Shown here piece by piece: positions 17,221-26,292 of a stretch of DNA of 64,000 bases. The stretch's first letter is position 1; every line of letters begins with the position of its first letter. Location: NCBI GenBank assembly GCA_028689655.1, contig JAQVCT010000009.1, positions 1-64,000 on the forward strand, given 5' to 3'. The stretch is from Lachnospiraceae bacterium (GTDB lineage Bacteria > Bacillota > Clostridia > Lachnospirales > Lachnospiraceae). The position numbers and the translations under genes are program-made. The notes beneath the pieces were generated by a model. The model did not search any database and was not told where the DNA came from. It saw only the letters and a list, made by a program, of their open reading frames with translations.

Positions 17221-17298
17221 AATAATGATCTCCTTTCATACATCCCCTCGGCATTGTAAATGCCAGCAGAACACTGATATACAAATAAATTTCATCAT

Positions 17299-17350
17299 AA
17301 AAAACGCCTGTTAGATAATACAATTAAGTGTTATCTAACAGGCGTTTTAT
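17299..17350 (-). terminator. Strong hairpin terminator downstream of tmRNA
   Basis: Perfect 18-base arms, AAAACGCCTGTTAGATAA and its complement, around a 14-base loop, with A/T runs on both sides. On the minus strand it lies after tmRNA and the hairpin cluster; it would terminate in either direction. Confidence 0.85.
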
Positions 17351-17409
17351 TTTGATAAATCCATTGGAAACATCAACACAAATAGGTTCTTACAAAAAGA
17401 TACATAATA

Positions 17410-17532
17410 GTTGTGTTCGACGCTTCGCAGTCGCGTTGAGCAGTGTCATTAGAATCCGAACTTCGTCCGGCTGGGCACTGCGTAGGTACTAAGGTATCCT
17501 CCCACACTTCGTGTGGGTCCCTCCTTAGTACA
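17410..17532 (-). ncRNA. Chain of stable hairpins directly 3' of tmRNA
   Basis: Three stem-loops follow the tmRNA 3' end: an outer GTACTAAGG/CCTTAGTAC pair enclosing CCCACAC-TTC-GTGTGGG; a GCAGTG/CACTGC pair enclosing CCGGAC-GAA-GTTCGG; and CGACGC-TTC-GCAGTCG. This would be part of the tmRNA precursor, possibly guiding 3' processing, since no U-rich terminator comes before 17350. No independent RNA family recognised. Confidence 0.45.
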
Positions 17533-17537
17533 ATTAG

Positions 17538-17872
17538 TGGAGTAGACGGGAGTCGAACCCGTGTCCGAAGCCCCTTCCACTGTACTTCTACAGGCTTAGT
17601 TAGTCATTTGACATTCCCTCTGGTATACGAAGATTAACATCCTTATACGTTCAGTAGCTTCATGATACGCCCACATGTGCAAAGCTTAGCATGTGTCGTT
17701 TCCCATCTAGTCGATGCCAGCTTCTTAAAGGATAGGTACCCTAAGAGTGACAGCTGCCATTAGGCAGCGATTGCTAATTTATTGTCAGCGTTTAAATTTA
17801 ATTTTGCGATTAACGTGTCGCAACGACCTGCTTCTCCAGCTTCTAAAACCCCGTCGAAACCTTGACTACCCC
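17538..17872 (-). ncRNA. ssrA: Transfer-messenger RNA (tmRNA)
   Basis: The 5' end GGGGTAGTCAAGGTTTCGAC and the 3' end (GGGTTCGAC T-arm, then ACTCCA with encoded CCA) are diagnostic; the length of about 335 nt is usual for a one-piece tmRNA. tmRNA rescues ribosomes stalled on broken messages and tags the products for degradation. The tag frame (17760-17807) resumes at GCA and reads AKLNLNADNKLAIAA before TAA, ending in the typical small hydrophobic residues. smpB, encoding its protein partner, lies upstream on the same strand. Confidence 0.96.
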
Positions 17873-18023
17873 TTATTTAATTTTGCATATTTCATCCACA
17901 CCTATATTATAAAGTATGAATTGAAATTGGTCAATGTGATGGCCCGAAATATGCGTACTGCCATTATATTTCTTTTCCGCCTGTCCGTCAATGCGAAAGG
18001 CAGAAAATAATATCTTTCATTTT

Positions 18024-18491
18024 CTACATATTACGAATCTTGAATTCCTTCTGTGCTTCTCTGATCTGATCCTTTTTGGCGATATCCTGCCGTTTATCGT
18101 ATAGCTTTTTACCTTTGGCCAGACCGATTTCCACCTTTGCCAGACCATCCTTAAAGTATACCTGGAGTGGCACTAAGGTATACCCTTTTTCTGCCAGCTT
18201 TCCAGACAATTTCATGATCTCCGATTTATGCATGAGAAGCTTTTTCGGTCTCATGGGATCTTTATTGAAAATATTTCCTTTTTCATAGGGACTGATGTGC
18301 ATACCGTACACGATCACCTCCCCGTTTTCAATGCGGATAAAAGCTTCCTTCACGCTGCATTTACCCAGCCGCATGGACTTTACTTCTGTTCCATGCAGGA
18401 CAACACCTGTCTCATATTTTTCATCTATAAAATAATCATGGTATGCCTTTTTATTGTTGGCTACCAATTTCATGCTTTTTTCCTTTGGCAT
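18024..18491 (-). CDS. smpB: SsrA-binding protein SmpB
   Basis: 155 residues. The oligonucleotide-binding beta-barrel binds the tRNA-like end of tmRNA and delivers it to stalled ribosomes. [21 protein letters not shown], the GTEVKSMR motif and the basic tail ([14 protein letters not shown]) that mimics an mRNA in the decoding site are all present. The start is uncertain: the first ATG has a weak ribosome site, while the Met six codons later (MKLVANN, at 18473) follows AAAGGA at good distance. It sits between rnr and ssrA, the standard Firmicute trans-translation block. Confidence 0.96.
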   Translation of the reverse strand: MPKEKSMKLVANNKKAYHDYFIDEKYETGVVLHGTEVKSMRLGKCSVKEAFIRIENGEVIVYGMHISPYEKGNIFNKDPMRPKKLLMHKSEIMKLSGKLAEKGYTLVPLQVYFKDGLAKVEIGLAKGKKLYDKRQDIAKKDQIREAQKEFKIRNM

Positions 18492-18509
18492 AACACTACA
18501 CTTCTTTCT

Positions 18510-20645
18510 CTACTCTTTTTCCTCGTCCGGGACTACAAAATCAATGGTTCTGGCTATCTTATCTGTAGCGTGCACCTGCACGGTTATTTTCTGACCCAGC
18601 TTATAGGTCTTTCCTGTTCCCTGTCCCACCATCTCATAGGCATTTTCATCATAGGTAAAATAATCCCCTGGCAGATCAGCCACACGGATCATACCTTCTA
18701 TGGTATTGGGCAGTTCCACATAAATACCCCAGTTGGTAATTCCAGAGATAACACCCTCGTAGATCTCATCGATCTTATCTTCCATAAATTCTACTTTTTT
18801 CAGTTTATCTGTCTCACGCTCTGCTTCATCCGCCCTGCGTTCCATCTCAGAGGAATGTTTTGCTACTTCCGGCAGCTTTCCTTTATACTTTTCAATGCGG
18901 TTCGCATTCATTCGATTGCGGAGGCTGTCCTTGATGATCCGATGAATCTGCAAATCCGGATATCTTCTGATGGGAGAGGTAAAGTGACAGTAATACTCAC
19001 ATGCCAATCCAAAGTGTCCTGTAGATTCTATGGTGTATTTTGCCTGCTTCATGCTGCGAAGAGTCAGTCTGCTGATCAAAGGTTCCTCCGCAGTGCCGTC
19101 GATCTTCGCCAGGAGCTTCTGCAATTCCTTAGGATGCACTTCCTCCTGTGTGGTCTTCAGGCTGTACCCAAAGTTTCCTATGAACATACTCAGCTTTTTA
19201 ATCTTTTCTGGATCTGGCGTGTCATGTGTTCTGTATACAAAGGGAATCTCCTGCCAGTAAAAATGCTGTGCCACTGTCTCATTGGCTGCCAACATGAAAT
19301 CCTCGATGATCTTTGTGGCAACATTTCTGTCATATGGCTTGATGTCAATGGGGTGCCCTTCCTTATCCAGAATAATCTTACTCTCCGGAAAATCAAAGTC
19401 AATGGAACCTCTCTTTTTACGTTTTCGGCGTAATATCATCGCCAGCTCTTCCATCTTCTGGAACATGGGTACCAGTTCTTTATATTCCTCTATGGCAGCT
19501 TCATCCTTATCTTCCAGGATCTTAGCCACATCGGAATAGTTCATTCTTCTGTCAACACGGATCACAGACTCAACGATCTTATAATCGATGATCTCGCCCT
19601 TGGGGCTGATGGTCATCATACAGCTCAATGCCAGACGATCCTCGCCCTGATTCAGGGAACAAATACCGTTGGACAACTGATGCGGCAGCATGGGAATCAC
19701 GCGATCTACCAGATATACGCTGGTGCCACGTTCCACAGCTTCCCGATCCAGTGCGGAATTCTCCTGCACATAATTGGATACATCCGCGATATGCACGCCC
19801 AGATGATAGTTCTCCCCATCTTTGGTAACATTCACAGCATCATCCAGATCCTTGGCGTCCTCACCATCGATGGTGACCATCTGCACATCCCGGAGATCTA
19901 TACGTCCCTCCAGGTCGCTTTCCAGCACATGAGACGGTATTCTTGCCACCTGATTCATGACTTTTTCCCCAAACTCCACCGGAAGGTCAAAGCCTCTTAC
20001 GATGGACATGATATCCACGCCAGGATCGTCGATATGTCCCAGTATCTCTATCACTTTTCCTTCTGGCTTTTTCCCATTTTTGCCATAATCGGTAATCTCC
20101 ACTACCACTTTATGTCCGGATACCGCTCCCTTAGAACGTTCCTTTGTCACGAAAATATCAGATGCCATCTTCGTATTGTCCGGGACTACAAAGCCAAAAT
20201 TCCTGCTCTGTTCATAAGTTCCCACCAATGTCTTGATGCCATGATTGATGACCTTGACGATCTCTGCTTCCTGTCTCTTACCATGCTGTCCCGGAAGCAA
20301 TGCCACCTGTACGGTATCCCCGTGAAAGGCTCCGTTGACTCTGGTCTCCGGAACATATAGATCTTCCGGACGCTCCTCGATCTCCACAAAGCCAAAGCCC
20401 TTGGGATGGCTGATAAACGTACCAATCAGGGCGATATTCTCCGGTTTCTTATATTTTCCACGTTTGCTGAGTTCTGCGTTTCCTTCCTCCACGATCTCAT
20501 CCAGGATCTCGTGAAGATCTTCCCGATCCTTTTTTGCTACCTGCAATACCACTGCCAGTTCTTTTTCCTTCATTGGCACATAAAGCGGATCATTCAGCAG
20601 GTCAATAATTACCTTTTTTCGTTCTTCTTTGTTTTTTTTCTTCAT
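18510..20645 (-). CDS. rnr: Ribonuclease R
   Basis: 711 residues. A 3'-5' exoribonuclease that degrades structured RNA and, with SmpB-tmRNA, non-stop messages. In order: N-terminal winged helix (about 1-60), cold-shock domains (GTFISHPKGFGFVEIEE), the RNB catalytic domain with the metal-binding Asp cluster in TIDGEDAKDLDDAV, the FTSPIRRYPDLQIHR motif, and a C-terminal S1 domain. The length is typical, though the lysine-rich tail of enterobacterial enzymes is absent. An AAGGAAGAAAA site precedes the ATG. 18 bases separate it from smpB, so the two are probably co-transcribed. Confidence 0.96.
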   Translation of the reverse strand: MKKKNKEERKKVIIDLLNDPLYVPMKEKELAVVLQVAKKDREDLHEILDEIVEEGNAELSKRGKYKKPENIALIGTFISHPKGFGFVEIEERPEDLYVPETRVNGAFHGDTVQVALLPGQHGKRQEAEIVKVINHGIKTLVGTYEQSRNFGFVVPDNTKMASDIFVTKERSKGAVSGHKVVVEITDYGKNGKKPEGKVIEILGHIDDPGVDIMSIVRGFDLPVEFGEKVMNQVARIPSHVLESDLEGRIDLRDVQMVTIDGEDAKDLDDAVNVTKDGENYHLGVHIADVSNYVQENSALDREAVERGTSVYLVDRVIPMLPHQLSNGICSLNQGEDRLALSCMMTISPKGEIIDYKIVESVIRVDRRMNYSDVAKILEDKDEAAIEEYKELVPMFQKMEELAMILRRKRKKRGSIDFDFPESKIILDKEGHPIDIKPYDRNVATKIIEDFMLAANETVAQHFYWQEIPFVYRTHDTPDPEKIKKLSMFIGNFGYSLKTTQEEVHPKELQKLLAKIDGTAEEPLISRLTLRSMKQAKYTIESTGHFGLACEYYCHFTSPIRRYPDLQIHRIIKDSLRNRMNANRIEKYKGKLPEVAKHSSEMERRADEAERETDKLKKVEFMEDKIDEIYEGVISGITNWGIYVELPNTIEGMIRVADLPGDYFTYDENAYEMVGQGTGKTYKLGQKITVQVHATDKIARTIDFVVPDEEKE

Positions 20646-20661
20646 TTTTCTTCCTTATACG

Positions 20662-20692
20662 AAAAAAACACTCTTTCGCAAAAGAGTGTTTT
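20662..20692 (-). terminator. Terminator between secG and rnr
   Basis: Hairpin AAAACACTCTTT/AAAGAGTGTTTT followed on the minus strand by a run of T's. It probably attenuates rather than fully separates secG from rnr, since rnr has no obvious promoter of its own in the short gap. Confidence 0.75.
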
Positions 20693-20700
20693 CGTTTCAT

Positions 20701-20940
20701 TTAAAATGCATTGATGTTCAAAACTGCTGCAATCACAATAAAACCAACTGCCAACGCTGTAGTAACTTTTACAAGTAATCCCTCCATGGAACGACCTTTA
20801 TTTTTACCCCAGTATGTCTCAGCAACTCCGCTGATTGCTCCAAGCCCTGCAGATTTTCCTTCTTGCATTAATACTAACACTGTTAAAGCGATACAAATAA
20901 TAATAAAAACTATAGTTAAAATAAGTCTTAAGACTCCCAT
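20701..20940 (-). CDS. secG: Preprotein translocase subunit SecG
   Basis: 79 residues from the ATG with GGAGGTGTGGAAA ahead of it. Two transmembrane helices (VFIIICIALTVLVLMQEG and the C-terminal AVGFIVIAAVLN) connected by the conserved GLGAISG and a Tyr/Trp-containing loop, the hairpin topology of SecG in the SecYEG protein-export channel. Its position before rnr and smpB is the usual one in Firmicutes. Confidence 0.93.
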   Translation of the reverse strand: MGVLRLILTIVFIIICIALTVLVLMQEGKSAGLGAISGVAETYWGKNKGRSMEGLLVKVTTALAVGFIVIAAVLNINAF

Positions 20941-20972
20941 TTTCCACACCTCCTAATATCAAAGCAATTCTA

Positions 20973-21001
20973 AGTGTAACACATAGGAGGCGCATTCGCA
21001 A
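20973..21001 (-). promoter_or_regulatory. Predicted sigma-A promoter of secG
   Basis: TTGCGA (-35) and TACACT (-10) on the minus strand with a 17-base spacer, placing the transcript start roughly 30 bases before the secG start codon. Good spacing, moderate boxes. Confidence 0.45.
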
Positions 21002-21051
21002 CAAATATTTTTATTTTTTATCGGGATGTGGAAAGTGTCTCCATGAATGGT

Positions 21052-21852
21052 TCACTGATCGCTTCTTTCAAATTCCCCTATTCGTTTATCCATTCCCATA
21101 ATGTGACCTGACAGCCACTTCAATAGAAATTTCAGCAAATGATTCAGATACTCCTCCTGGTTCTCATCCAGTTCCTCCAGTTTTACTGCGTTCAGCTCCT
21201 CCACAAAGCCTTCATGAGCAGTTTTCTGTGCTTCCAGCATGGGATAACCAATCTTCTTCATGTATTCTTCTTCATCGTTAAAATGAAAGATGGTATATTC
21301 TTTTAATTCTTCCAGAATCTCCACAATGCGATCATACTTGTCGTGTAAGAACTCTGCATGAATCAGATCATTGGCACGTTCGATAATCTCAAATAGCTTC
21401 TCATGCTCTTCATCCACCAGAGAAATTCCTGTATGATATTTCTCCGTAAATGCAAAGGGTGATTCAAATTTTCCTATGAACACATCGCTTCCCAGAATAT
21501 GATGAAATAGCCAGTGAGAAAGGTATTCCAACAGGCTGAGGACCGCGGTACGCAGATGTGCATCATCGAACTTCGTCACATCGAATTCCTCCACCCGGAC
21601 AATAAACGCTCTATGTGCCTCTTTCTGTCTTGGCAGTTCCGGATCTTTCATTTTCTCCATATACGCTTCCTCATTGGTAAAATGAGTCTGTGTATATTCT
21701 TTCAGTTCTTTTAGTAAATTCATGGCTGTCATACGGATATCTTCATCTGATTTCAGCAATTCATCTGTCATATGGATCAACTGAAACAGGTATCTGTGCT
21801 CATTATCGATCTGCTCTATTCCAGTCAGACAATCTTCTGTAAATTGGTACAT
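21052..21852 (-). CDS. Tandem bacteriohemerythrin
   Basis: 266 residues made of two hemerythrin domains of ~130 residues each. Each carries the di-iron ligand pattern: in the first half IDNEHRYLFQLIH, HFTNEEAYM and HWLFHHILGSD; in the second half VDEEHEKLFEII, FHFNDEEEYM and KWLSGHIMGMD. The non-heme di-iron site binds O2 reversibly; in anaerobes such proteins are thought to sense, store or scavenge oxygen. Both sites seem complete, so the protein should hold two di-iron centres. GGAGGAGAAGTCC gives a strong start. Two-domain versions are less common than single-domain ones. Confidence 0.9.
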   Translation of the reverse strand: MYQFTEDCLTGIEQIDNEHRYLFQLIHMTDELLKSDEDIRMTAMNLLKELKEYTQTHFTNEEAYMEKMKDPELPRQKEAHRAFIVRVEEFDVTKFDDAHLRTAVLSLLEYLSHWLFHHILGSDVFIGKFESPFAFTEKYHTGISLVDEEHEKLFEIIERANDLIHAEFLHDKYDRIVEILEELKEYTIFHFNDEEEYMKKIGYPMLEAQKTAHEGFVEELNAVKLEELDENQEEYLNHLLKFLLKWLSGHIMGMDKRIGEFERSDQ

Positions 21853-21889
21853 GGACTTCTCCTCCGTGTGTTATACTTTATGATCTATT

Positions 21890-22090
21890 TTACTTCTTCA
21901 AATCCACATATTTCTGAACAAGTGTAACTAATTCCCTGGCAGTTTCTATCTGCCTGACTGTATCTTCCTACCTATTTCCGTTGGAAATAATCCTTCATGC
22001 ACATAGTTTTTATTAAAATATGCAATCACATCCTTATGCCTTTTAGATACAATAGGTTCCAGGGAAAGTATTGGATTCTTTATCACATAT
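21890..22090 (-). pseudogene. Frameshifted remnant between hemerythrin and eno genes
   Basis: A frame reading VIKNPILSLEP, then KDVIAYFNKNYVHEGLFPTE stops at about 21956, and a second frame continues as EDTVRQIETARELVTLVQ and ends YVDLKK at a TAA (21890-21892). Joined by a one- or two-base shift these make the tail of a protein of at least 65 residues. Its family is not recognised. The rest of the 300-base gap holds nothing I can name. Confidence 0.4.
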
Positions 22091-22157
22091 ATTGTACCTT
22101 ATTTTATTATAATTTAGAAGTCTTAATAAAAAAGAATTAGGTGAACTCCATGTTTTT

Positions 22158-23849
22158 CTACTGTCCCTGGGTATGCTGAAATGGTGACTCATAGCTTGCA
22201 ATGGCACCAAGCTCTTCTTCTATTCTTAATAGCTGATTGTATTTCGCTACTCTGTCCGTTCTGCAAGGTGCACCGGTCTTGATCTGTCCTGCATTGGTCG
22301 ACACTGCAATGTCTGCGATAATGGTATCTTCCGTCTCGCCGGAACGGTGGGATATGACAGCTTTGTAGCCATTTTTCTGTGCCATATCGATGGCTTCGAA
22401 GGCTTCGGTCAAGGTGCCGATCTGATTTACTTTTACCAGAATGGCATTGGCTACGCCCAGTTTGATTCCTGCATCCAGTCTCTTGATGTTGGTAACGAAG
22501 AGATCATCCCCCACCAACTGAATCTTGGTACCCAGACGCTTCGTCATCTCTTTCCAGCCCTCCCAGTCATCCTCTGCAAGTCCATCCTCTATGGAAATGA
22601 TGGGGTATTTCTCTATGAGTTCTTCATAGTAGGAAATCATCTCTGCCGTGTCTCTGATTACTTCTTCACTGTTATGACAGCAGCAATTGGACTCCCGCTT
22701 CATGTGTTCTCCATTTGCTATGTCTGTTTCATGACGGCTTTGACGGTCTGCATCAGGATATCCATTTCCCTGGCAGTCACATCCAATACTCTCTGTCTGC
22801 TTGCTGCATTCACAGCTTTTACCACCACCGGTTGCCGGATTTTCTACTACTACCTGTCCCTGCTCACCACAGCCACATTCGCATTCCACATTTTTACCCG
22901 CTATGTTTACGCCTGCCTCGCTTACTCCTGCTTCATAGCTTCCTTTTGGTATCACGTCGATTTCTTCCGGGTGAAATCTATCTATGGAATTATAATCATT
23001 TTTTCCTGCACTGCTCTGTGCATTCCCCTGTCTTTCTCCAGTCCTTCTCTTTACTTGTGTTTCACCCGGAAAATGGTACATACCATCCTGTTCATTATAT
23101 AGCTCTGAAGATGCCACATCCAAGGCGATCTTGATCTCTTTATCCGGCTCATACCCTGCTGCCTTGATGGCTTCTACGATGAGATCCAGCACTGCGAATG
23201 CATCCTGTAGATCAGGGGCAAATCCACCCTCATCTCCCACACCCGTGGACAGTCCTTTTTTCTGCAATATTTTTTTCAGGTTATGATACACAAGTACACA
23301 CATCTCCAACGCCTGTTGAAAGCTCCCTGCCGCCACCGGCATGATCATGAACTCCTGAAAATCCACCGTATTGGCAGCGTGTTTTCCACCGTTTAAGATA
23401 TTCATCATGGGAACCGGCATTTCCTTGGTGAGGATACCACCCAAATACTGATATAAGGGAATCTCCAGATAATTGGCTGCTGCCCTGGCACATGCCATGG
23501 ATACGCCCAGCGTGGCATTTGCTCCAATATTTCCTTTGTTATCCGTTCCATCTACATCTGTGATCACCTGGTCGATCATGCCCTGCTGTAACACATTTTT
23601 ACCAAGCAATGCAGGTTTTAATTTCTTATTTACATTATTAACCGCATTCTGGACACCTAAGCCCATATAACGGATTTCGCCGTCTCTTAATTCTACTGCT
23701 TCAAACTTTCCTGTGGATGCCCCAGAAGGTACACTGGCACGACCCTGGACACCGTAGCCACAGCTTACCTCCACTTCCACCGTAGGATTACCTCTGGAAT
23801 CCAGTATTTCTCTTGCATGTACATCTGTTATTTCCAATTTTGTCAACAT
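22158..23849 (-). CDS. eno: Enolase with a large cysteine-rich insertion
   Basis: 563 residues from the ATG behind GGGAGGTAAGAAG; enolases are normally about 430. It converts 2-phosphoglycerate to phosphoenolpyruvate. All catalytic parts are present: [12 protein letters not shown], the loop with [17 protein letters not shown], the acid VGDEGGFAP, Mg ligands in [19 protein letters not shown] and [10 protein letters not shown], the base Lys in [10 protein letters not shown], and [10 protein letters not shown]. The extra ~130 residues (about 264-394) lie between MYHFPGE and [17 protein letters not shown], where other enolases have a short stretch belonging to the mobile third catalytic loop. Reading frame and downstream homology are intact, so the enzyme is probably made. 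It is monocistronic, downstream of the cobalamin ABC genes. Confidence 0.95.
   Translation of the reverse strand: MLTKLEITDVHAREILDSRGNPTVEVEVSCGYGVQGRASVPSGASTGKFEAVELRDGEIRYMGLGVQNAVNNVNKKLKPALLGKNVLQQGMIDQVITDVDGTDNKGNIGANATLGVSMACARAAANYLEIPLYQYLGGILTKEMPVPMMNILNGGKHAANTVDFQEFMIMPVAAGSFQQALEMCVLVYHNLKKILQKKGLSTGVGDEGGFAPDLQDAFAVLDLIVEAIKAAGYEPDKEIKIALDVASSELYNEQDGMYHFPGETQVKRRTGERQGNAQSSAGKNDYNSIDRFHPEEIDVIPKGSYEAGVSEAGVNIAGKNVECECGCGEQGQVVVENPATGGGKSCECSKQTESIGCDCQGNGYPDADRQSRHETDIANGEHMKRESNCCCHNSEEVIRDTAEMISYYEELIEKYPIISIEDGLAEDDWEGWKEMTKRLGTKIQLVGDDLFVTNIKRLDAGIKLGVANAILVKVNQIGTLTEAFEAIDMAQKNGYKAVISHRSGETEDTIIADIAVSTNAGQIKTGAPCRTDRVAKYNQLLRIEEELGAIASYESPFQHTQGQ
22665..23060 (-). other. 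In-frame Cys-rich insertion within eno
   Basis: The segment encodes about 130 hydrophilic residues with no similarity I can recognise. Ten cysteines are grouped as CECGC (residues 323-327), CEC (346-348), CDC (357-359) and CCCH (389-392), a metallothionein-like spacing. The rest is rich in G, S, E, N and basic residues, suggesting a disordered or metal-ordered loop. There is no stop, no repeat at the borders, and codon use resembles the flanks. Confidence 0.85.
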
Positions 23850-23956
23850 CTTCTTACCTCCCAATTTTCTCTTATATATTATCCATATGTTATCCAAAAT
23901 CAGAAAAAACATACCCTTTCCTATTAATTCTCGTCGTTTTCTTTTATTTATGCTTT

Positions 23957-25072
23957 TCACAAAATGGTGACAGGCATTTTTGCTTCCCTTGCACGATGGA
24001 CCAGTCTCTGATTCAGCCTGTTCTGGGTTCCAAAGTCTCTCTGACAGCAGATCAGTGTCTTGCAGGACAAGAGTTCCTTTTCCGCCTTCCGGTAATCCTC
24101 TTCCGTAAAATCCTCGTATGCTTTCACAGCAATCACCTGATTGGCAAGGGCATGTGCCACCGGATAGTCCAGGTCATTCTCCGACAGGATTCCCGTAGAA
24201 AATGGAATCCCCTTTCTCTGTAGATCACGGTAGGTAAAACACCCTGTATGATTTCCGGCGATAACGAATACCTCCGAGGTTCCCGTACATTTCTCCAGTT
24301 CTACGAAGCCATCCTCCTCCAGAAAAGTGCCATGGGCAATCCCATACAACTCCTGGATAAACCCCTCCCTAAAGATCTCCTCCGGTCTTCCGTACCTTGT
24401 GATGCTTCCACCGGAAGCATCGCAAGATACGCACAATATTTTATCCGAGATTCGTTGTGCCAGATCCAGTTCGTGAAGTGACATGAGCACGCCGATCTTC
24501 TTCTGTCTTGTCATCTTCTGCAACACACCGAAAAACTCCAGCTTATATTTCACATCCAGATAGGAGGTGGGTTCATCCAGTATCAGCAGCTCCGGTTCCT
24601 GACAGATGGCACGTGCCAGAAGTACCCGCTGTTTCTGACCGTCACTCAGGTGGGCAAATTCCCGTTCCCTGAGATCTGTGATCTGTACCAGTTCCATCGC
24701 TTCCTCCACTTTATGACGATCCGTCTCCGTGAGGATTCCGATGCCATTGGTGTAAGGGTATCTGCCAAGGGCTACCACTTCCCACACAGTCATAAGCTCC
24801 GGCGACAGTCGTTCCGTAAAAACAATGGCTGTCTTCCTGGCAAGCTCTTTTTCCGATAGCGCTGCAGTGCTGATGTTATCCAGCAATACTTCCCCTGATA
24901 TGAGTTTTAACTGTTTGGAAATACTTTTTAAAATCGTGGACTTGCCCACACCGTTGGGACCGATCAGGGTGATGATCTCTCCCTTGGATAAAGACAATTC
25001 TATTTCCTGTATCAAGGGCTTTCCCTGATATCCCACCGCTAACTTTTTCGTCTCCAAATACGGAATATCCAT
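23957..25072 (-). CDS. Cobalamin/corrinoid ABC importer ATPase with C-terminal extension
   Basis: 371 residues. Residues ~1-250 are an ABC ATPase of the FecE/BtuD class: Walker [10 protein letters not shown] (38-46), signature LSDGQKQRV (142-150), Walker [13 protein letters not shown] and the His switch SLHELDLA. A further ~110 residues hold [18 protein letters not shown] and a Rossmann-like core that I cannot name; it occurs in a subset of clostridial corrinoid/siderophore ATPases. AGGAGCAGG precedes the ATG. It is the last gene of the cobalamin-riboswitch operon, about 170 bases after the permease, separated by tandem repeats. Confidence 0.88.
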   Translation of the reverse strand: MDIPYLETKKLAVGYQGKPLIQEIELSLSKGEIITLIGPNGVGKSTILKSISKQLKLISGEVLLDNISTAALSEKELARKTAIVFTERLSPELMTVWEVVALGRYPYTNGIGILTETDRHKVEEAMELVQITDLREREFAHLSDGQKQRVLLARAICQEPELLILDEPTSYLDVKYKLEFFGVLQKMTRQKKIGVLMSLHELDLAQRISDKILCVSCDASGGSITRYGRPEEIFREGFIQELYGIAHGTFLEEDGFVELEKCTGTSEVFVIAGNHTGCFTYRDLQRKGIPFSTGILSENDLDYPVAHALANQVIAVKAYEDFTEEDYRKAEKELLSCKTLICCQRDFGTQNRLNQRLVHRAREAKMPVTIL

Positions 25073-25109
25073 ATCCTGCTCCTTTATCTGATCATTTCTA
25101 ATGGCTATC

Positions 25110-25197
25110 TCTTCTTATCTACTATTTCTTGCCATATCACTTCTGATGATAATTCTTCTTATTTAACATTTCTTACCATATCATTTCTGATGATGAT
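25110..25197. repeat. Two 44-bp tandem repeats between permease and ATPase genes
   Basis: Units 25110-25153 and 25154-25197 share the frame TCTTCTTAT..ATTTCTT.CCATATCA.TTCTGATGAT with about five differences; a partial third unit (TTATTTAGCATTTCT) follows. The repeat occupies most of the gap within the operon and may be neutral expansion. Confidence 0.75.
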
Positions 25198-25245
25198 TCT
25201 CCCAATTTACTTCGACTTATTTAGCATTTCTCTTCCTAATATTCC

Positions 25246-26292
25246 CTACATCCCCCTCCGCTGTCTCAGCATGACCATGATGACCACCGGAGCTCCAAAT
25301 ATTGCCGTTACGGTGCTGATGCTCAATTCCGTGGGTGCGAACACAGTTCTGGCGAACAGGTCACAGGACATACAAAATACGCCGCCACCCATGAAGCACG
25401 CCGGTATCATCAGTATGGGTCTTGAAGTGCGGAAGAGTTTTTTGATCATCTGGGGAACTGCAATTCCCACGAAGGATACCGGTCCGGCAAAAGCGGTGAC
25501 ACATGCGGACAAGATGCTGGACAGGATCACTAACATTACCCGGAACATCCTGATGGAGACACCCATATTCGCCGCATAAGTCTCTCCCAGGCGATATGCA
25601 TTCATGGGCTTGGACAATAGAAATGTGATCGTCGAAGCCAGCATCACCACAAACACTATGGTAGTGACATTGCTCCATGAAATACCGGAAAAACTTCCCA
25701 TTGCCCAGTTATGTAGATTCACAATGTTGGAATCATCCGCAAATGTCACCATGAAGTCCGTGATGGCAGAACAGATATACCCGATCATCACTCCCGCCAG
25801 CACCAGTACTGACATATTGTGAACCTTCCTGGCTGCCAGGAGCACTGCCCCCATGGAAATGAGAGAACCGATAAATGCTGCCAGAATCAAAGTCGCAGAG
25901 GATAACATCCTGGTGTTGTTCATGAACACAATCATGGTAAGTGCCACCACCAGCTTGGCGCCGGAAGAGATTCCCAGCACAAAAGGACCAGCGATAGGAT
26001 TTTGAAAAAAGGTCTGTAAGAGGTATCCTGACAGTGCCAGTGCCCCTCCCAGCAACATACCTGCCATAGCTCTCGGCATACGAATCTCATAGATGATCGT
26101 GAAAAAAGTATCATTTTCGCTCTTTCCCAGAAAAACATCCCATAATTCCTGTGGGGAAATCGCAATACTCCCCACACAGATACTTATAGAAAACAGGAAA
26201 AGCAACAGAACAGATAAGAGTAGAAAATATAAGATGTATTTTCTGATATTATTGTAGTTGGAACAAGTAATTGGCTTCATGATCTCCGCCAT
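25246..26292 (-). CDS. FecCD/BtuC-type ABC permease
   Basis: 348 residues with about ten hydrophobic helices and the family motifs PRAMAGMLLGGALALSG near the start and GPVSFVGIAVPQM in the second half, so it is the membrane channel of an importer for cobalamin, haem or iron chelates. The riboswitch upstream of the operon makes corrinoids the best guess. The frame overlaps the end of the binding-protein gene by 44 bases; an internal Met (MKPITC, 26280) is an alternative start with GGAG close upstream. One permease gene suggests a homodimeric channel. Confidence 0.92.
   Translation of the reverse strand: MAEIMKPITCSNYNNIRKYILYFLLLSVLLLFLFSISICVGSIAISPQELWDVFLGKSENDTFFTIIYEIRMPRAMAGMLLGGALALSGYLLQTFFQNPIAGPFVLGISSGAKLVVALTMIVFMNNTRMLSSATLILAAFIGSLISMGAVLLAARKVHNMSVLVLAGVMIGYICSAITDFMVTFADDSNIVNLHNWAMGSFSGISWSNVTTIVFVVMLASTITFLLSKPMNAYRLGETYAANMGVSIRMFRVMLVILSSILSACVTAFAGPVSFVGIAVPQMIKKLFRTSRPILMIPACFMGGGVFCMSCDLFARTVFAPTELSISTVTAIFGAPVVIMVMLRQRRGM

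Noticed and set aside
13000-17300. Prophage or integrative element
   Set aside because: The genes are accessory in type and decayed, yet there is no integrase, transposase, terminase or relaxase, and no direct-repeat attachment sites were found.
22690-22710. 14-base match TTCATGTGTTCTCC between eno insertion and the kinase gene
   Set aside because: Too short and encodes a plain GEHM in both; most likely chance, unlike the 38-nt copy at 11587.
22347-23134. Long plus-strand frames opposite eno, covering the insertion
   Set aside because: They have no ribosome site and no family features, and enolase homology continues on both sides of the insertion in the minus-strand frame.
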